Source: Mycolicibacterium frederiksbergense (GTDB taxonomy: Bacteria > Actinomycetota > Actinomycetes > Mycobacteriales > Mycobacteriaceae). From it: a stretch of 64,000 nt of DNA. The DNA lies in NCBI RefSeq assembly GCF_029893345.1, contig NZ_JARXVE010000010.1:1-64000 (forward strand), given 5' to 3'. The number at the start of each line of letters is the position of its first letter. Positions within the stretch are counted from its first letter, which is position 1. A program made the translations under genes and the position numbers. Of the stretch, positions 9,168 to 18,016 are shown piece by piece. Under the pieces are notes generated by a model. The model did no database searches. It was given only the letters and a program-made list of their open reading frames with translations, and was not told the DNA's origin.

Positions 9168-12100
9168 CTATGCGCGGCTAGCGGTGCTGCCGCCAGGGTT
9201 TCCGCTGCCACCGGTACCGCCGGCACCGGCGCTACCGCTGGCGCCGCTGGTGCCACCGTGGGTGTCGTGGCCGCCATCGGCACCGCCCGAACCGCCGGCG
9301 CCTCCGGCACCGCCCGCCGGACCGCTGCCGCCGGCGCCGGTTGTCGCACCGGTTCCGCCGTTGCCGCCGTTGCCGCTGGCGCCGCCCGTGCCTCCGGCGC
9401 CACCGTTACCGCCGTTACCCCACTGGGTCGCGTTGTCGTCGTAACCCTTGCCGCCCGCGCCACCGGAGCCGCCCTCGCCACCGACACCGCCGGTGCCGCC
9501 CGCGCCACCGACGTTGTTGCCGGAAGTTCCGCCGTTGCCGCCGGCACCCGCGGCGCCGCCGTGGCCACCCACCCCACCGGTGGAACCGGCGTTGTTGTTG
9601 ATGAACGCGGTACCGGCTGCGCCGGTCTGGCCCGATCCGCCCGTACCACCGTTACCGCCGGTGCCGCCGGTGCCGCCCGCACCGTCGACGCCGTGCACAG
9701 CGGTGCCCCCGGCGCCACCGTTACCGCCGGCACCGCCGGCGCCCGCGGCGCCACCGAAACCGCCACCACCACTGATGCCGGCCGCGTTGTTGGAACCGAA
9801 CGCGGGAAGGCCACCGGTGCCGCCCGACCCGCCGGTACCGCCGGCACCGCCGGTTCCGCCCTTGCCGCCGTTGCCCGAGGTGGTACCGCCGGCACCACCA
9901 GCGCCGCCGTTGCCGCCGGCACCGGCGTTGGTTCCCGCCAGGCCGGTAGCGCCCAGCGAGGGCCCGATGGTCCCGTTGCCGCCGTTGCCACCGGTACCGC
10001 CGGCCCCACCCGCACCGCCGGTGCCGGTCACGCCGCCCGAACCGCCGGCACCACCGTCACCACCGCGGCCCGCGGTGTCCACGATGGTGAGGGAGTCGAA
10101 GCCGTCGCCGCCGCGACCGCCGGCGCCGCCGGTGCCGCCTGCGCCGTTGGCTGCCTGGTTGAGGCCGGCGCCGTTGAAGCCGCCGGCGCCGGCTGAACCC
10201 GCGGTGCCACCGCTGCCGCCCTTGCCGCCGTTGCGCTGAACCGACGAGATGCCGTTGGAACCGGCACCGCCGGTACCACCGTTACCGGCCGCGCCACCTT
10301 TACCACCGGTGCCGACGGCGCCGTTGGTCGCTGCGCCGCCCTTGCCGCCGGCACCACCGCTCCCGCCGTTGCCGCCGGTCCCGCCGGTATTGCCGCCGAC
10401 GACGCCCGTGCCGCCGGTGCCACCGGTACCGCCGACACCGCCGGCGCCACCGTTACCGCCGTTACCGGAGTGGGTGCCGCCCGCACCACCGGCACCGCCG
10501 GCACCACCGTTGGCGCCGGACGCGCCGCTGGTGCCCAGGGCCGCACCTCCGGCTGCGCCGGTTCCGCCGGCACCACCGGCGCCACCATTGCCGCCGTTGC
10601 CATCGACGCCGCCGGATCCGCCGGCTCCACCTGTGCCGCCGTTGCCCGCGGTACCGACACCGGTCAGGGTGTTGAAGCCGTCGCCGCCCTTTCCGCCATT
10701 GCCACCGTTGCCGTTGGTGCCGTTGGCCGCCTGGTTGAAGCCGGCGCCGTTGAAGCCGCCGAGGCCGACCACGCCTGCTGCGCCGCCGTCGCCGCCCTTA
10801 CCGCCGTCGGCCTGGACCGACGAGATGCCGTTCGAGCCGGCGCCACCATTGCCACCATTGCCGCCGGCGCCGCCGCGACCACCGGCGCCGACTGCGCCGA
10901 GAGCGGCTGTGCCCCCTTGGCCGCCGCCACCGCCGTTGCCACCACGACCGCCGTTGCCGCCGCCACCGATGGCGCCGCCGCCCAATACACCTGAGCCGCC
11001 GGAGCCACCGTTACCGGCGTCGCCGCCGATACCGCCGATACCGCCGGTGCCGCCGTTGCCGGACTGGGTGCCGCCGTTACCGCCCGTGCCGCCGGCGCCG
11101 CCGTTGCCGCCGTTGGGGCCGTTCTCGCCGAGCGCGGCCAGACCGTCGGCGCCGCTACCGCCCTTGCCTCCGGCACCACCGGTCCCGCCGTTGCCGTTGA
11201 CGCCGCCGTTGCCGCCGGCTCCGCCGCGCCCACCGTTGCCTGCGGTACCGATCGCGGTGATGGTGTTGAAGCCGTTACCGCCCTTGCCGCCGTTGCCGCC
11301 GTTGCCATTCGCGCCGTTGGCTGCCTGCCTGATGCCGCCAAGATTGATGCCAAAGATGCCGGCACCGTTGATGCCACCGATACCGGCTTGGCCGGCGTCG
11401 CCTCCGGCACCGCCGGTGCCGCCATCGGCGATCACCGACGAGCTGCCGTTGGAGCCGTCACCGCCGGCGCCACCGTCACCGGAAGCGCCACCGGCGCCAC
11501 CGGCACCCGTCAGGCCGAGAATCGCGGCGCCACCCTTGCCGCCGTTGCCGCCGATACCGCCGGAGCCGCCGTGACCGCCGCCGCCGAGCGCACCACCGCC
11601 CAGCACGCCTGAGCCGCCTGAGCCACCGGTGCCACCTGCTCCGCCGGCGCCACCGCGGCCGGCATCGCCGATCCAGTTCGTGCTCGCACCGCCGTTGCCG
11701 CCATTGCCGCCATTGCCTGCGTTGGTGCCGTTCTCACCCAGGACAGCGAGTCCGTTGAAGCCGTGACCGCCCACACCGCCGTTGCCGCCGTTGCCGCCGT
11801 TGGCGATCAGCCACCCGCGGCCGGCGCCACCGTCACCGCCGTTGCCTGCGTTGGTGCCGGGTTGACCCAGGACGATGTTGTTGTAGCCGGCGCCACCATC
11901 GCCGCCCGCGCCGCCGATGCCCATGAACTTGCCGCCGGCACCGCCATTACCAGCGTTGCCACCGTCGACACCGGTCAGGATGCTGTCGCCACCGTGGCCA
12001 CCCTTGCCGCCGTTGCCGAACCAGCCGGCGTTGCCACCGTCAGTGCCGTCCACTCCGGAGACCAGGGAGTTGTAGCCATTGCCGCCGTCGCCCAGCAACA

Positions 12101-13271
12101 GCCCGCCGTCGCCGCCGGCGACACCGGGCAGATAGCTGTCGGCACCGTTGCCGATCAGGTACTGGCCGGACGCGGTGTTGATGATCGTGTCGACAACGAA
12201 GCCGATCGGGCTGGTTATCCACGCCTGCACGCCGCCGTGCACCGACTGATAGATCCAGAGATTGACCTGCTGGACCGGGTTGATGGGGACCAGGAGTGGT
12301 GGGGCCAGGCGTGGTGAGGCCAGGGGTGAGGTGGCAACCAGGGAGGCCGGGGCAGTCAGTTGCACCTGCTTGGCGGCGACATGCTCGGTTTGGCGGCGTA
12401 CCCAGGCCATCACGGCCCAGACGCCGGGCATCTGGGTGGGGGTGGTCGGTGCGTCGGGGGCCAGCATGGTGCCCAGACTGACCGCGGACAGCATGCCGGT
12501 GATCGGGCTGATCGTGGTGCTCATGCCGGTCTTGGCCGCGGCGGGGGCAGCGGTCATGGCCGGGACGGTTTCCGGGGTCGCCAGCGTGGACTCGGCTCGC
12601 CGGGCGCTCGGAACCTGGTTGATGGTGGTGTTCGGTGCTTCGATGGCGGCCGGGGTGCCCGGTTCGCCGGCGCTGTGACCGGTAATCGGGTTGGCTCCAA
12701 CCACGCCGGCGTTCTGTTTGGCGTCGTCGGCCGTGGCGGGATTCGCACGATGAGCCGCTCTGGGCCGCTGGCTGGGGGTTGGCCGCATGCCCCGCGGGCG
12801 GCGGGTTTCCACGGTGTCGCCGGCAGTGGTGTCGCCGGTGATGGCATCCCCGGCGGTGTCCATCGCGGTGGTCGGGTCCGGCGTCGTGGGGCCCACAGCG
12901 TCTGCGGGCAAGCGGATCCGGTCCCGGACCTGCTGGCCCGCGGTTCGCAGTGAGTCGGATGTGGCGTCGGAGGTCTGCGTCCGACCGGTCCTGGGCTTGG
13001 TCGAAGGCTTGAGCTTGCTCGTGATCTTGGCTTTGCCATCGCCGGCCCGGGAGGCACCCGAACTGACCGAGCTGGGGCCGCCGTCGCTGGTCGAGCCCTC
13101 GGTGTTGACGAGCCTGATATCGGCAGTCACCGACTGCATCGTCGGCGAATCGGGCCCCAACAGCAGCATCACACCCGCGCTGGCGAACGCCGCACTCGTC
13201 AACCCCGCGGTCACGAGCATTCCGGCGGAACTCCACCAACTGTTGGTACCCACTGCCCTGTGCTTGGCCAC
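9168..13271 (-). CDS. PGRS-repeat surface protein lacking a PE domain
   Basis: 1367 residues. The N-terminus (MAKHRAVG, then a hydrophobic segment near 15-37) looks like a signal anchor, not a PE domain; no Pro-Glu at positions 8-9 and no PE helices are present. Residues ~40-330 are a Pro/Thr/Ala/Arg-rich low-complexity linker. Near 350-370 comes a hydrophobic block (NLWIYQSVHGGVQAWI) leading into GQYLIGNGAD, which resembles the GRPLIGNG motif that opens PGRS domains in PE_PGRS proteins. About 1000 residues of GGxGG triplets follow, with larger repeating modules marked by GISSVQ, NQAANG and FNTLTG. Start is GTG 13271 with AGGAGG three bases upstream. No known catalytic motif. Confidence 0.85.
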   Translation of the reverse strand: MAKHRAVGTNSWWSSAGMLVTAGLTSAAFASAGVMLLLGPDSPTMQSVTADIRLVNTEGSTSDGGPSSVSSGASRAGDGKAKITSKLKPSTKPRTGRTQTSDATSDSLRTAGQQVRDRIRLPADAVGPTTPDPTTAMDTAGDAITGDTTAGDTVETRRPRGMRPTPSQRPRAAHRANPATADDAKQNAGVVGANPITGHSAGEPGTPAAIEAPNTTINQVPSARRAESTLATPETVPAMTAAPAAAKTGMSTTISPITGMLSAVSLGTMLAPDAPTTPTQMPGVWAVMAWVRRQTEHVAAKQVQLTAPASLVATSPLASPRLAPPLLVPINPVQQVNLWIYQSVHGGVQAWITSPIGFVVDTIINTASGQYLIGNGADSYLPGVAGGDGGLLLGDGGNGYNSLVSGVDGTDGGNAGWFGNGGKGGHGGDSILTGVDGGNAGNGGAGGKFMGIGGAGGDGGAGYNNIVLGQPGTNAGNGGDGGAGRGWLIANGGNGGNGGVGGHGFNGLAVLGENGTNAGNGGNGGNGGASTNWIGDAGRGGAGGAGGTGGSGGSGVLGGGALGGGGHGGSGGIGGNGGKGGAAILGLTGAGGAGGASGDGGAGGDGSNGSSSVIADGGTGGAGGDAGQAGIGGINGAGIFGINLGGIRQAANGANGNGGNGGKGGNGFNTITAIGTAGNGGRGGAGGNGGVNGNGGTGGAGGKGGSGADGLAALGENGPNGGNGGAGGTGGNGGTQSGNGGTGGIGGIGGDAGNGGSGGSGVLGGGAIGGGGNGGRGGNGGGGGQGGTAALGAVGAGGRGGAGGNGGNGGAGSNGISSVQADGGKGGDGGAAGVVGLGGFNGAGFNQAANGTNGNGGNGGKGGDGFNTLTGVGTAGNGGTGGAGGSGGVDGNGGNGGAGGAGGTGAAGGAALGTSGASGANGGAGGAGGAGGTHSGNGGNGGAGGVGGTGGTGGTGVVGGNTGGTGGNGGSGGAGGKGGAATNGAVGTGGKGGAAGNGGTGGAGSNGISSVQRNGGKGGSGGTAGSAGAGGFNGAGLNQAANGAGGTGGAGGRGGDGFDSLTIVDTAGRGGDGGAGGSGGVTGTGGAGGAGGTGGNGGNGTIGPSLGATGLAGTNAGAGGNGGAGGAGGTTSGNGGKGGTGGAGGTGGSGGTGGLPAFGSNNAAGISGGGGFGGAAGAGGAGGNGGAGGTAVHGVDGAGGTGGTGGNGGTGGSGQTGAAGTAFINNNAGSTGGVGGHGGAAGAGGNGGTSGNNVGGAGGTGGVGGEGGSGGAGGKGYDDNATQWGNGGNGGAGGTGGASGNGGNGGTGATTGAGGSGPAGGAGGAGGSGGADGGHDTHGGTSGASGSAGAGGTGGSGNPGGSTASRA

Positions 13272-13436
13272 GATCCTCCTAGTCCGTCAGGAGGTGAGAT
13301 GCCACTCTCCTGTTGATAAACGTGGCGAGACTAACACCCGTGACGGCAGGCTGTGTAAACACTATTGGAAAAGTGTGCACAGGCTCGTAAGGGCAACCAG
13401 AAGCCAGGGAACGATCCCTCGATGTGCGGCCCGCGG
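13272..13436. other. Upstream region of the PGRS gene
   Basis: Non-coding stretch less GC-rich than its surroundings, likely holding the promoter of the minus-strand PGRS gene. The Shine-Dalgarno AGGAGG on the minus strand (forward 13275-13280) is clear. I cannot assign -10/-35 boxes with confidence. Confidence 0.4.
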
Positions 13437-13500
13437 CGCCGGTTTCCACACCTGGGTCGTGCTACTTCGGGTGGGTGCGACCTCTGGGTGGAAACCGGCG
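13437..13500. repeat. 13-bp perfect inverted repeat downstream of the DUF1214 remnant
   Basis: CGCCGGTTTCCAC (13437-13449) is repeated inverted at 13488-13500 with 38 bases between. It starts 20 bases past the stop of the DUF1214 gene in the transcript direction. It could be a weak terminator or the remnant of a mobile-element end. The loop is long for a terminator. Confidence 0.5.
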
Positions 13501-13520
13501 CGCGAGGACCGGCTGAAGGC

Positions 13521-14483
13521 CTACACCGTGTAGCGGCGGTCGTACCCGGCCTGGCGGTCGGCGATTTGCTGCGCGCGGTCGTAGTCGAGCTGCTCGGGGT
13601 TGTAGTTGGGGTCACCCGGGTCGCTCACAATCCCCGGAACTTCCGAAATCTTCACTACCCGCGTCGTCACCGTCGGCATGTTCGTGGCAGCCGGGTCCAC
13701 CCCCTGGAAACGCATGGAGATGGTGCCCTGATTCAGGCCGCCGGTGGACACCCAATTGGCCACACCGGGATCGTTCTTGGACACCACGATGGTGTACGTA
13801 CCGTCCGCGTTCTTGATGGCCTGACTGTTGTTGAGGCTGGTCTGCTGGTCGCGGGTGTTGTTGGTGATGGTCCAGTCGTTGGTCACCGGCACCACGAAGT
13901 ATTCGGCGTCACCGGGATGGACGGTGATGATCATCGCCTCATCGTCCTTCAGCTGGAAGTAGCCGGCGCTCTGCAGCTGGGTGGAGAGGAACTGTGCGTT
14001 GTGCGCCGGCTGGGACAGCGTGTTGGGCCGGCCGGTGGCGGTCGCCACGGACATGTAGGTGTCCTCACCGGTGATGCCGGTGACCAACATCAGCACAGCG
14101 GTCTCGGCCGCCTGCAGGAAAACCGGCGGGTTCTGCATCGGCGGGATGATCGACACCAGTGACAGCAGCAGCGGATTCTCCACCACGGTGGGGCCGATGA
14201 TCGGGATGGCGAACCCGCCGAACTGGCTGAACAAGCTGTTGGGCGGCCCGCCGATCTTTTCGATCGTCAACTGCATGGGTGTGTCAGTGTTCCAGTCCGG
14301 CAATGTGTTTCGGGTGGCGAGGATGGTCGAGTTGGACGGGGCTCGCAGGTAGTTCATGCCTTTCTCGGGATTCGCCGGCGCCGGGTTCGGGCTCACGATG
14401 ATGGTGAACGTTCCGTCGTCCCGCACGCTGAGATCCTGCCCGCTGAGATTGGCCGCCGTAACCCCGTTGATGCCGGTGAGCAC
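13521..14483 (-). pseudogene. DUF1214 (DUF1254-family) protein, 5'-truncated
   Basis: The reading frame from the only available start, GTG 14483, encodes 320 residues. The C-terminal part has the DUF1214 hallmark region (YFQLKDDEAMIITV and ADGTYTIVVSKNDPGVANW). The protein-like frame continues upstream of the GTG for 25 more codons (reading HFVDLGAAGTHPTSSNANFS near 14485-14545) to an in-frame TGA near 14558-14560, with no start codon. Family members are usually longer, about 400-450 residues, and begin with a conserved helical N-terminus that is missing here. I therefore call it a gene that has lost its 5' end, though translation from GTG 14483 is possible. Function of the family is unknown. 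Confidence 0.6.
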
Positions 14484-14599
14484 GCTGAAATTGGCGTTGG
14501 AGGAGGTGGGGTGGGTTCCAGCTGCGCCCAGATCAACGAAATGGTCGTCGGCTGGCCGAAATCACGACCATAGCGATGATTTCGCGGCCGCGGTCGCGG

Positions 14600-16306
14600 T
14601 CAGGCCTTCAGCGTGCGCACCGCTTCGATGCGCTCTTTGAGTTGTTCGGTGGTGGCCGCCGCGACCGGGGGGCCGCCGCAGATCCGGCGCAGCTCGTTGT
14701 GAATCCAGCCGTGCGGCTTGCCGGTGCGGTGATGCGCGATGGTCACCAGGGCGTTGAGTTCCCGACGCAGATCGCGCAACTGCCCGTGCGTGGTGCGCGA
14801 CGGCGGCGGAGCGCCCGTGGCGACGGCCTCGGCGGTGCGCTTGGTCATCTGCTCATCTTGTCTGCGGCGCAACAGATCTCGCATCTGCGAGGCGTCGAGC
14901 AGGCCGGGGATGCCCAGGTAGTCGGCCTCCTCGTCGCTGCCGGCCGGGGTGGCGGTGCCGAATGAGGATCCGTCGAAGATGACCTGGTCCAGTTCGGCGT
15001 CCGCGCCGAGGAACTCGAAGCCGTTCTCCAGCTCGCTCTTCTCGTCCTTGCGCTTCTCGGCAGCTTCGAGCGCCGCGTCATCGAGCCCGTCGGACTCGCG
15101 GTGCGGCTTGCCCAGCACGTGGTTGCGCTGCGCCTCCATCTCGCTGGCGAGCAGCAACAGATTGGGCACCGACGGCAGGAAGACGCTGGCGGTCTCACCC
15201 TGGCGGCGGGACCGCACGAACCGGCCGATGGCCTGGGCGAAGAACAGTGGCGTGGACGCACTCGTCGCGTACACACCGACGGACAGCCGCGGCACGTCGA
15301 CGCCTTCGGACACCATGCGCACGGCGACCAGCCAGCGGCTGGTGCTCGCCGAGTACTGGCTGATTCGGTCGGAGGCGTTCGGATCATCGGAGAGCACCAC
15401 CGTCGGTACCTCGCCGGTGATCTTGGTGAGCAGATCCGCGTAGGCGCGGGCGGTGGTCTGGTTGGTGGCGATGATCATGCCGCCGGCATCGGGCACATGC
15501 ATGCGCTTCTGCTGCAACCGTTTGTCGGCGGCGGCGATGACCGCGGGCATCCATTCCCCGGTCGGATTGAGCGCGGTGCGCCAGGCCCGGGCGGTCTGCT
15601 CGGCGGTGAGCGGCTCGCCCAGGCGCGCGGCGTGCTCCTCACCGGCGCTGTCGCGCCAGCGGGCCTCCCCGGAGTAGGCCAGGAACACCACCGGCCGCAC
15701 CACACCGTCGCCCAGGGCGTCGGAGTAGCCGTAGACATGGTCGGCCTGTGAGCGCTGGAAGCCGCTCTCGTCGGGCTCGTATTTGACGAACGGGATCGGG
15801 CTGTCGTCGCTTCGGAACGGGGTACCGGTGAGGCACAGGCGTCGCGTCGCGTCGTCGTAGGCCTCGCGCATCGCGTCGCCCCAGCTCTTCGTGTCCCCGC
15901 CGTGGTGGATCTCGTCGAAGATGACCAGGGTCTTGCGGTTCTCGGTACGCACTCGGTGCCGGGTCGGGTGGCTGGCCACCTGGGCATAGGTGACGACGAC
16001 GCCGTGGTACTCGGCCGAGGTCTGGGAATCGGAGTTGCTGAACCTCGGATCCAGCGCGATGCCGTTGCGGGCCGCCGACTCCGCCCACTGGATCTTGAGG
16101 TGCTCGGTGGGCACCACCACGGTGATGGCGTCGACGGTGCGATCGGCCAGCAACTCGGCCGCAATGCGCAGCGCAAACGTCGTCTTGCCTGCGCCAGGGG
16201 TGGCGACCAGCAGATAATCACGTGGCTTGGTGGTCAAATACTTCACCAGCGCCTTGCGCTGCCAGCCCCGAAGTGCCTGGGTGCTGGGCGCTGCATCAGC
16301 CCGCAC
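14600..16306 (-). CDS. DEAD/DEAH-box superfamily 2 helicase
   Basis: 568-residue SF2 nucleic-acid translocase. Motif I is ATPGAGKTT (35-43), motif II is FDEIHHGG (DEIH box), motif III is LTGTPFRSD, and motif VI is QAIGRFVRSRR near residue 330. The first domain resembles type III restriction/XPB-like helicases (a Q-tip-like WQRKAL precedes motif I). The C-terminal ~180 residues are charged and end in a small helical domain (HHRTGKPHGWIHNELRR). It is a stand-alone gene without a methylase or nuclease neighbour. GTG 16306 has GAGGAG upstream. A DNA repair or RNA role cannot be decided. Confidence 0.88.
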   Translation of the reverse strand: MRADAAPSTQALRGWQRKALVKYLTTKPRDYLLVATPGAGKTTFALRIAAELLADRTVDAITVVVPTEHLKIQWAESAARNGIALDPRFSNSDSQTSAEYHGVVVTYAQVASHPTRHRVRTENRKTLVIFDEIHHGGDTKSWGDAMREAYDDATRRLCLTGTPFRSDDSPIPFVKYEPDESGFQRSQADHVYGYSDALGDGVVRPVVFLAYSGEARWRDSAGEEHAARLGEPLTAEQTARAWRTALNPTGEWMPAVIAAADKRLQQKRMHVPDAGGMIIATNQTTARAYADLLTKITGEVPTVVLSDDPNASDRISQYSASTSRWLVAVRMVSEGVDVPRLSVGVYATSASTPLFFAQAIGRFVRSRRQGETASVFLPSVPNLLLLASEMEAQRNHVLGKPHRESDGLDDAALEAAEKRKDEKSELENGFEFLGADAELDQVIFDGSSFGTATPAGSDEEADYLGIPGLLDASQMRDLLRRRQDEQMTKRTAEAVATGAPPPSRTTHGQLRDLRRELNALVTIAHHRTGKPHGWIHNELRRICGGPPVAAATTEQLKERIEAVRTLKA

Positions 16307-16395
16307 CCTGGGACTCCTCTCAGTCGGAAAGCAGTCTAAGCCAGCGGGTTACGTCGACGCATATCCGCAGGACAGAACGGCGGGGCGGATTCTTA

Positions 16396-16540
16396 TGGTG
16401 CGCCTTCCCAGTGTTTGGCAAGGGGTGTACCGGCGAATGTCTCGAGCATCACACGGGACAGCAGCAGGACCGCGCTACTCGTGCGGTGTTCCAGCAAACT
16501 TCTCCGGCATCGGGCGGGAAAACTGCGGGCCAAGCGGTCG
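16396..16540 (-). pseudogene. Two decayed partial copies of the 3' end of the adjacent gene
   Basis: 16396-16476 aligns with the 3' end of the gene at 16696 (read as RVMLETFAGTPLAKHWEGAP against its LMLEKFAGTPHEKHWLGTP). 16477-16540 is a second, closer copy of the same stretch (FSRPMPEKFAGTPHE in another frame). Neither has a full reading frame. The remaining spacer 16541-16695 shows nothing recognisable. Confidence 0.6.
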
Positions 16541-16695
16541 TCGACCTCGTCGGTGCTGGAGCTCGGTGGCACCGTGATGGTCAGCGCCGTCAAAAATTCC
16601 GACGCCGCTGATTCGCCGCCCGGATCGTTGGGGTGCCCTGATGGCATCGTCGGCCAGGTTGTCCAGCCACGCCGGGTAGCACGGCTGTGAGCGTG

Positions 16696-17040
16696 TTACG
16701 GCGTGCCGAGCCAGTGCTTCTCGTGCGGTGTTCCGGCAAACTTCTCCAGCATCAGCCGGGAAAACTGCAGCATGGCGCTGCGGGGCCGGTGGTTCACCAC
16801 CACGTGCTGGGTCTGCCCGGCGGCGTTGAAGGACACCATGACGATGACGAAGGTGGGTGTGCCGCGGACCGAGCTGGAGTAGTCCTCCAGAAAACCGCGG
16901 TCGCCGCACGGTCCCGCGTAGTTGAACTGTTGGTCCTGATACAGCTCACGGGCGGCGGTCAGGATGGACCGCACCGCCTCGGTCCCCGAATCGCGCACAA
17001 TCGCCCGAACCGGCTCGCCGGGGCTCACACTTGTTCTCAT
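16696..17040 (-). CDS. Small protein of unknown function (possible NTF2/SnoaL-like fold)
   Basis: 114 residues from ATG 17040 (MRTSVSPGEP). There is no signal peptide. The central strand-rich part (TPTFVIVMVSFNA, QHVVVNHRP) could suit an NTF2-like fold, but no family signature is certain. The C-terminus LMLEKFAGTPHEKHW is the part echoed twice downstream. The start faces the nitrilase gene with only 34 bases between, so the two probably share a divergent promoter. An extension to 17082 would overlap the nitrilase start. Confidence 0.55.
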   Translation of the reverse strand: MRTSVSPGEPVRAIVRDSGTEAVRSILTAARELYQDQQFNYAGPCGDRGFLEDYSSSVRGTPTFVIVMVSFNAAGQTQHVVVNHRPRSAMLQFSRLMLEKFAGTPHEKHWLGTP

Positions 17041-17074
17041 CGCGTTGAACACGTGCCGTAGGGGGTGGACACCC

Positions 17075-18016
17075 ATGACCACTGTCCGAGCTGCCGCCGT
17101 TCAATTGCGCCCGGTGCTCTACAGCCGGGACGGGACCGTCGAGCGGGTGGTCGCCAAGATTGACGAATTGTCCACGCGGGGAGTGCAGTTCGCGACGTTC
17201 CCGGAAACCGTTGTCCCGTATTATCCGTACTTCTCGTTTGTGCAACGTCCCTTCGAGATGATGCCCGAGCAGATGCGCCTGCTGGGGCAGGCGGTCACCG
17301 TGCCGTCACCGGCGACCGAGGCGATCGGTGATGCGGCGGCCCGCGCCGGAATGGTGGTTTCCATCGGGGTGAACGAACGGGACGGCGGCTCGGTGTTCAA
17401 CAGCCAACTGCTGTTCGACGCCGACGGGACGCTGCTGCAGCGCCGCCGAAAGATCACCCCCACCTATCACGAACGCATGGTCTGGGGACAGGGGGACGGC
17501 AGCGGACTGCGGGCGGTGGACAGCGCCGTGGGACGGATCGGCCAGTTGGCCTGCTGGGAGCACTACAACCCGCTGGCGCGGTATGCGCTGATCGCCGATG
17601 GCGAGCAGATCCATTCGGCGATGTTCCCGGGTTCGATCTTCGGCGACTTGTTCTCGCAGCAGACCGAAGTGCAGGTGCGCAATCACGCACTCGAATCCGG
17701 TGTCTTCGTGGTGGCGGCGACGGCATGGCTCGATCCCGATCAGCAGCAGCAGATCATGACCGATACCGGCTGCCCGCCGGGCCCGATCTCGGGCGGCTGC
17801 TTCACCGCGATCATCTCGCCCCAAGGTGAACTGATCGGTACGCCCCTGCGCGCCGGTGAAGGTGAGGTAATCGCCGACCTGGACTTCGCCTTGATCGACA
17901 GGCGGAAGGCGTTCATGGATTCCAGCGGGCATTACAGCAGGCCCGAATTGCTAAGTCTACTTATCGATTACACGCCCAGCGCGCACGTCCACGAACGGGG
18001 ACCGCATGATGACTGA
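17075..18016 (+). CDS. Nitrilase (C-N hydrolase family)
   Basis: 313-residue nitrilase-branch enzyme hydrolysing a nitrile to acid and ammonia. The Glu-Lys-Cys catalytic set is complete: Glu44 in FPETVVPYYPYFSF, Lys126 in RRRKITPTYHER, Cys160 in QLACWEHYNPL. The CWEH motif is typical of true nitrilases, not amidases. Its stop overlaps the next gene by 11 bases, so the two are co-translated. The classical Nit1C neighbours (radical SAM, acetyltransferase, AIR-synthase-like) are absent, so this is a different nitrilase context. ATG 17075 is the only start with family-like N-terminal sequence. Confidence 0.9.
   Translation: MTTVRAAAVQLRPVLYSRDGTVERVVAKIDELSTRGVQFATFPETVVPYYPYFSFVQRPFEMMPEQMRLLGQAVTVPSPATEAIGDAAARAGMVVSIGVNERDGGSVFNSQLLFDADGTLLQRRRKITPTYHERMVWGQGDGSGLRAVDSAVGRIGQLACWEHYNPLARYALIADGEQIHSAMFPGSIFGDLFSQQTEVQVRNHALESGVFVVAATAWLDPDQQQQIMTDTGCPPGPISGGCFTAIISPQGELIGTPLRAGEGEVIADLDFALIDRRKAFMDSSGHYSRPELLSLLIDYTPSAHVHERGPHDD

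Noticed and set aside
9135..11574. Long Pro-rich plus-strand frames opposite the PGRS gene
   Set aside because: They are the complement of GGC-rich PGRS codons, giving endless Pro/Ala; no start or RBS support.
9168..12100. Regularly spaced repeats that could suggest a CRISPR array
   Set aside because: Periodicity is that of GGxGG coding triplets inside one open reading frame, without spacers.
13272..13436. Riboswitch upstream of the PGRS gene
   Set aside because: No conserved riboswitch core could be recognised.
16475..16909. 144-residue minus frame
   Set aside because: Out of frame with the 16696 gene; it only reveals the decayed second copy of its 3' end.
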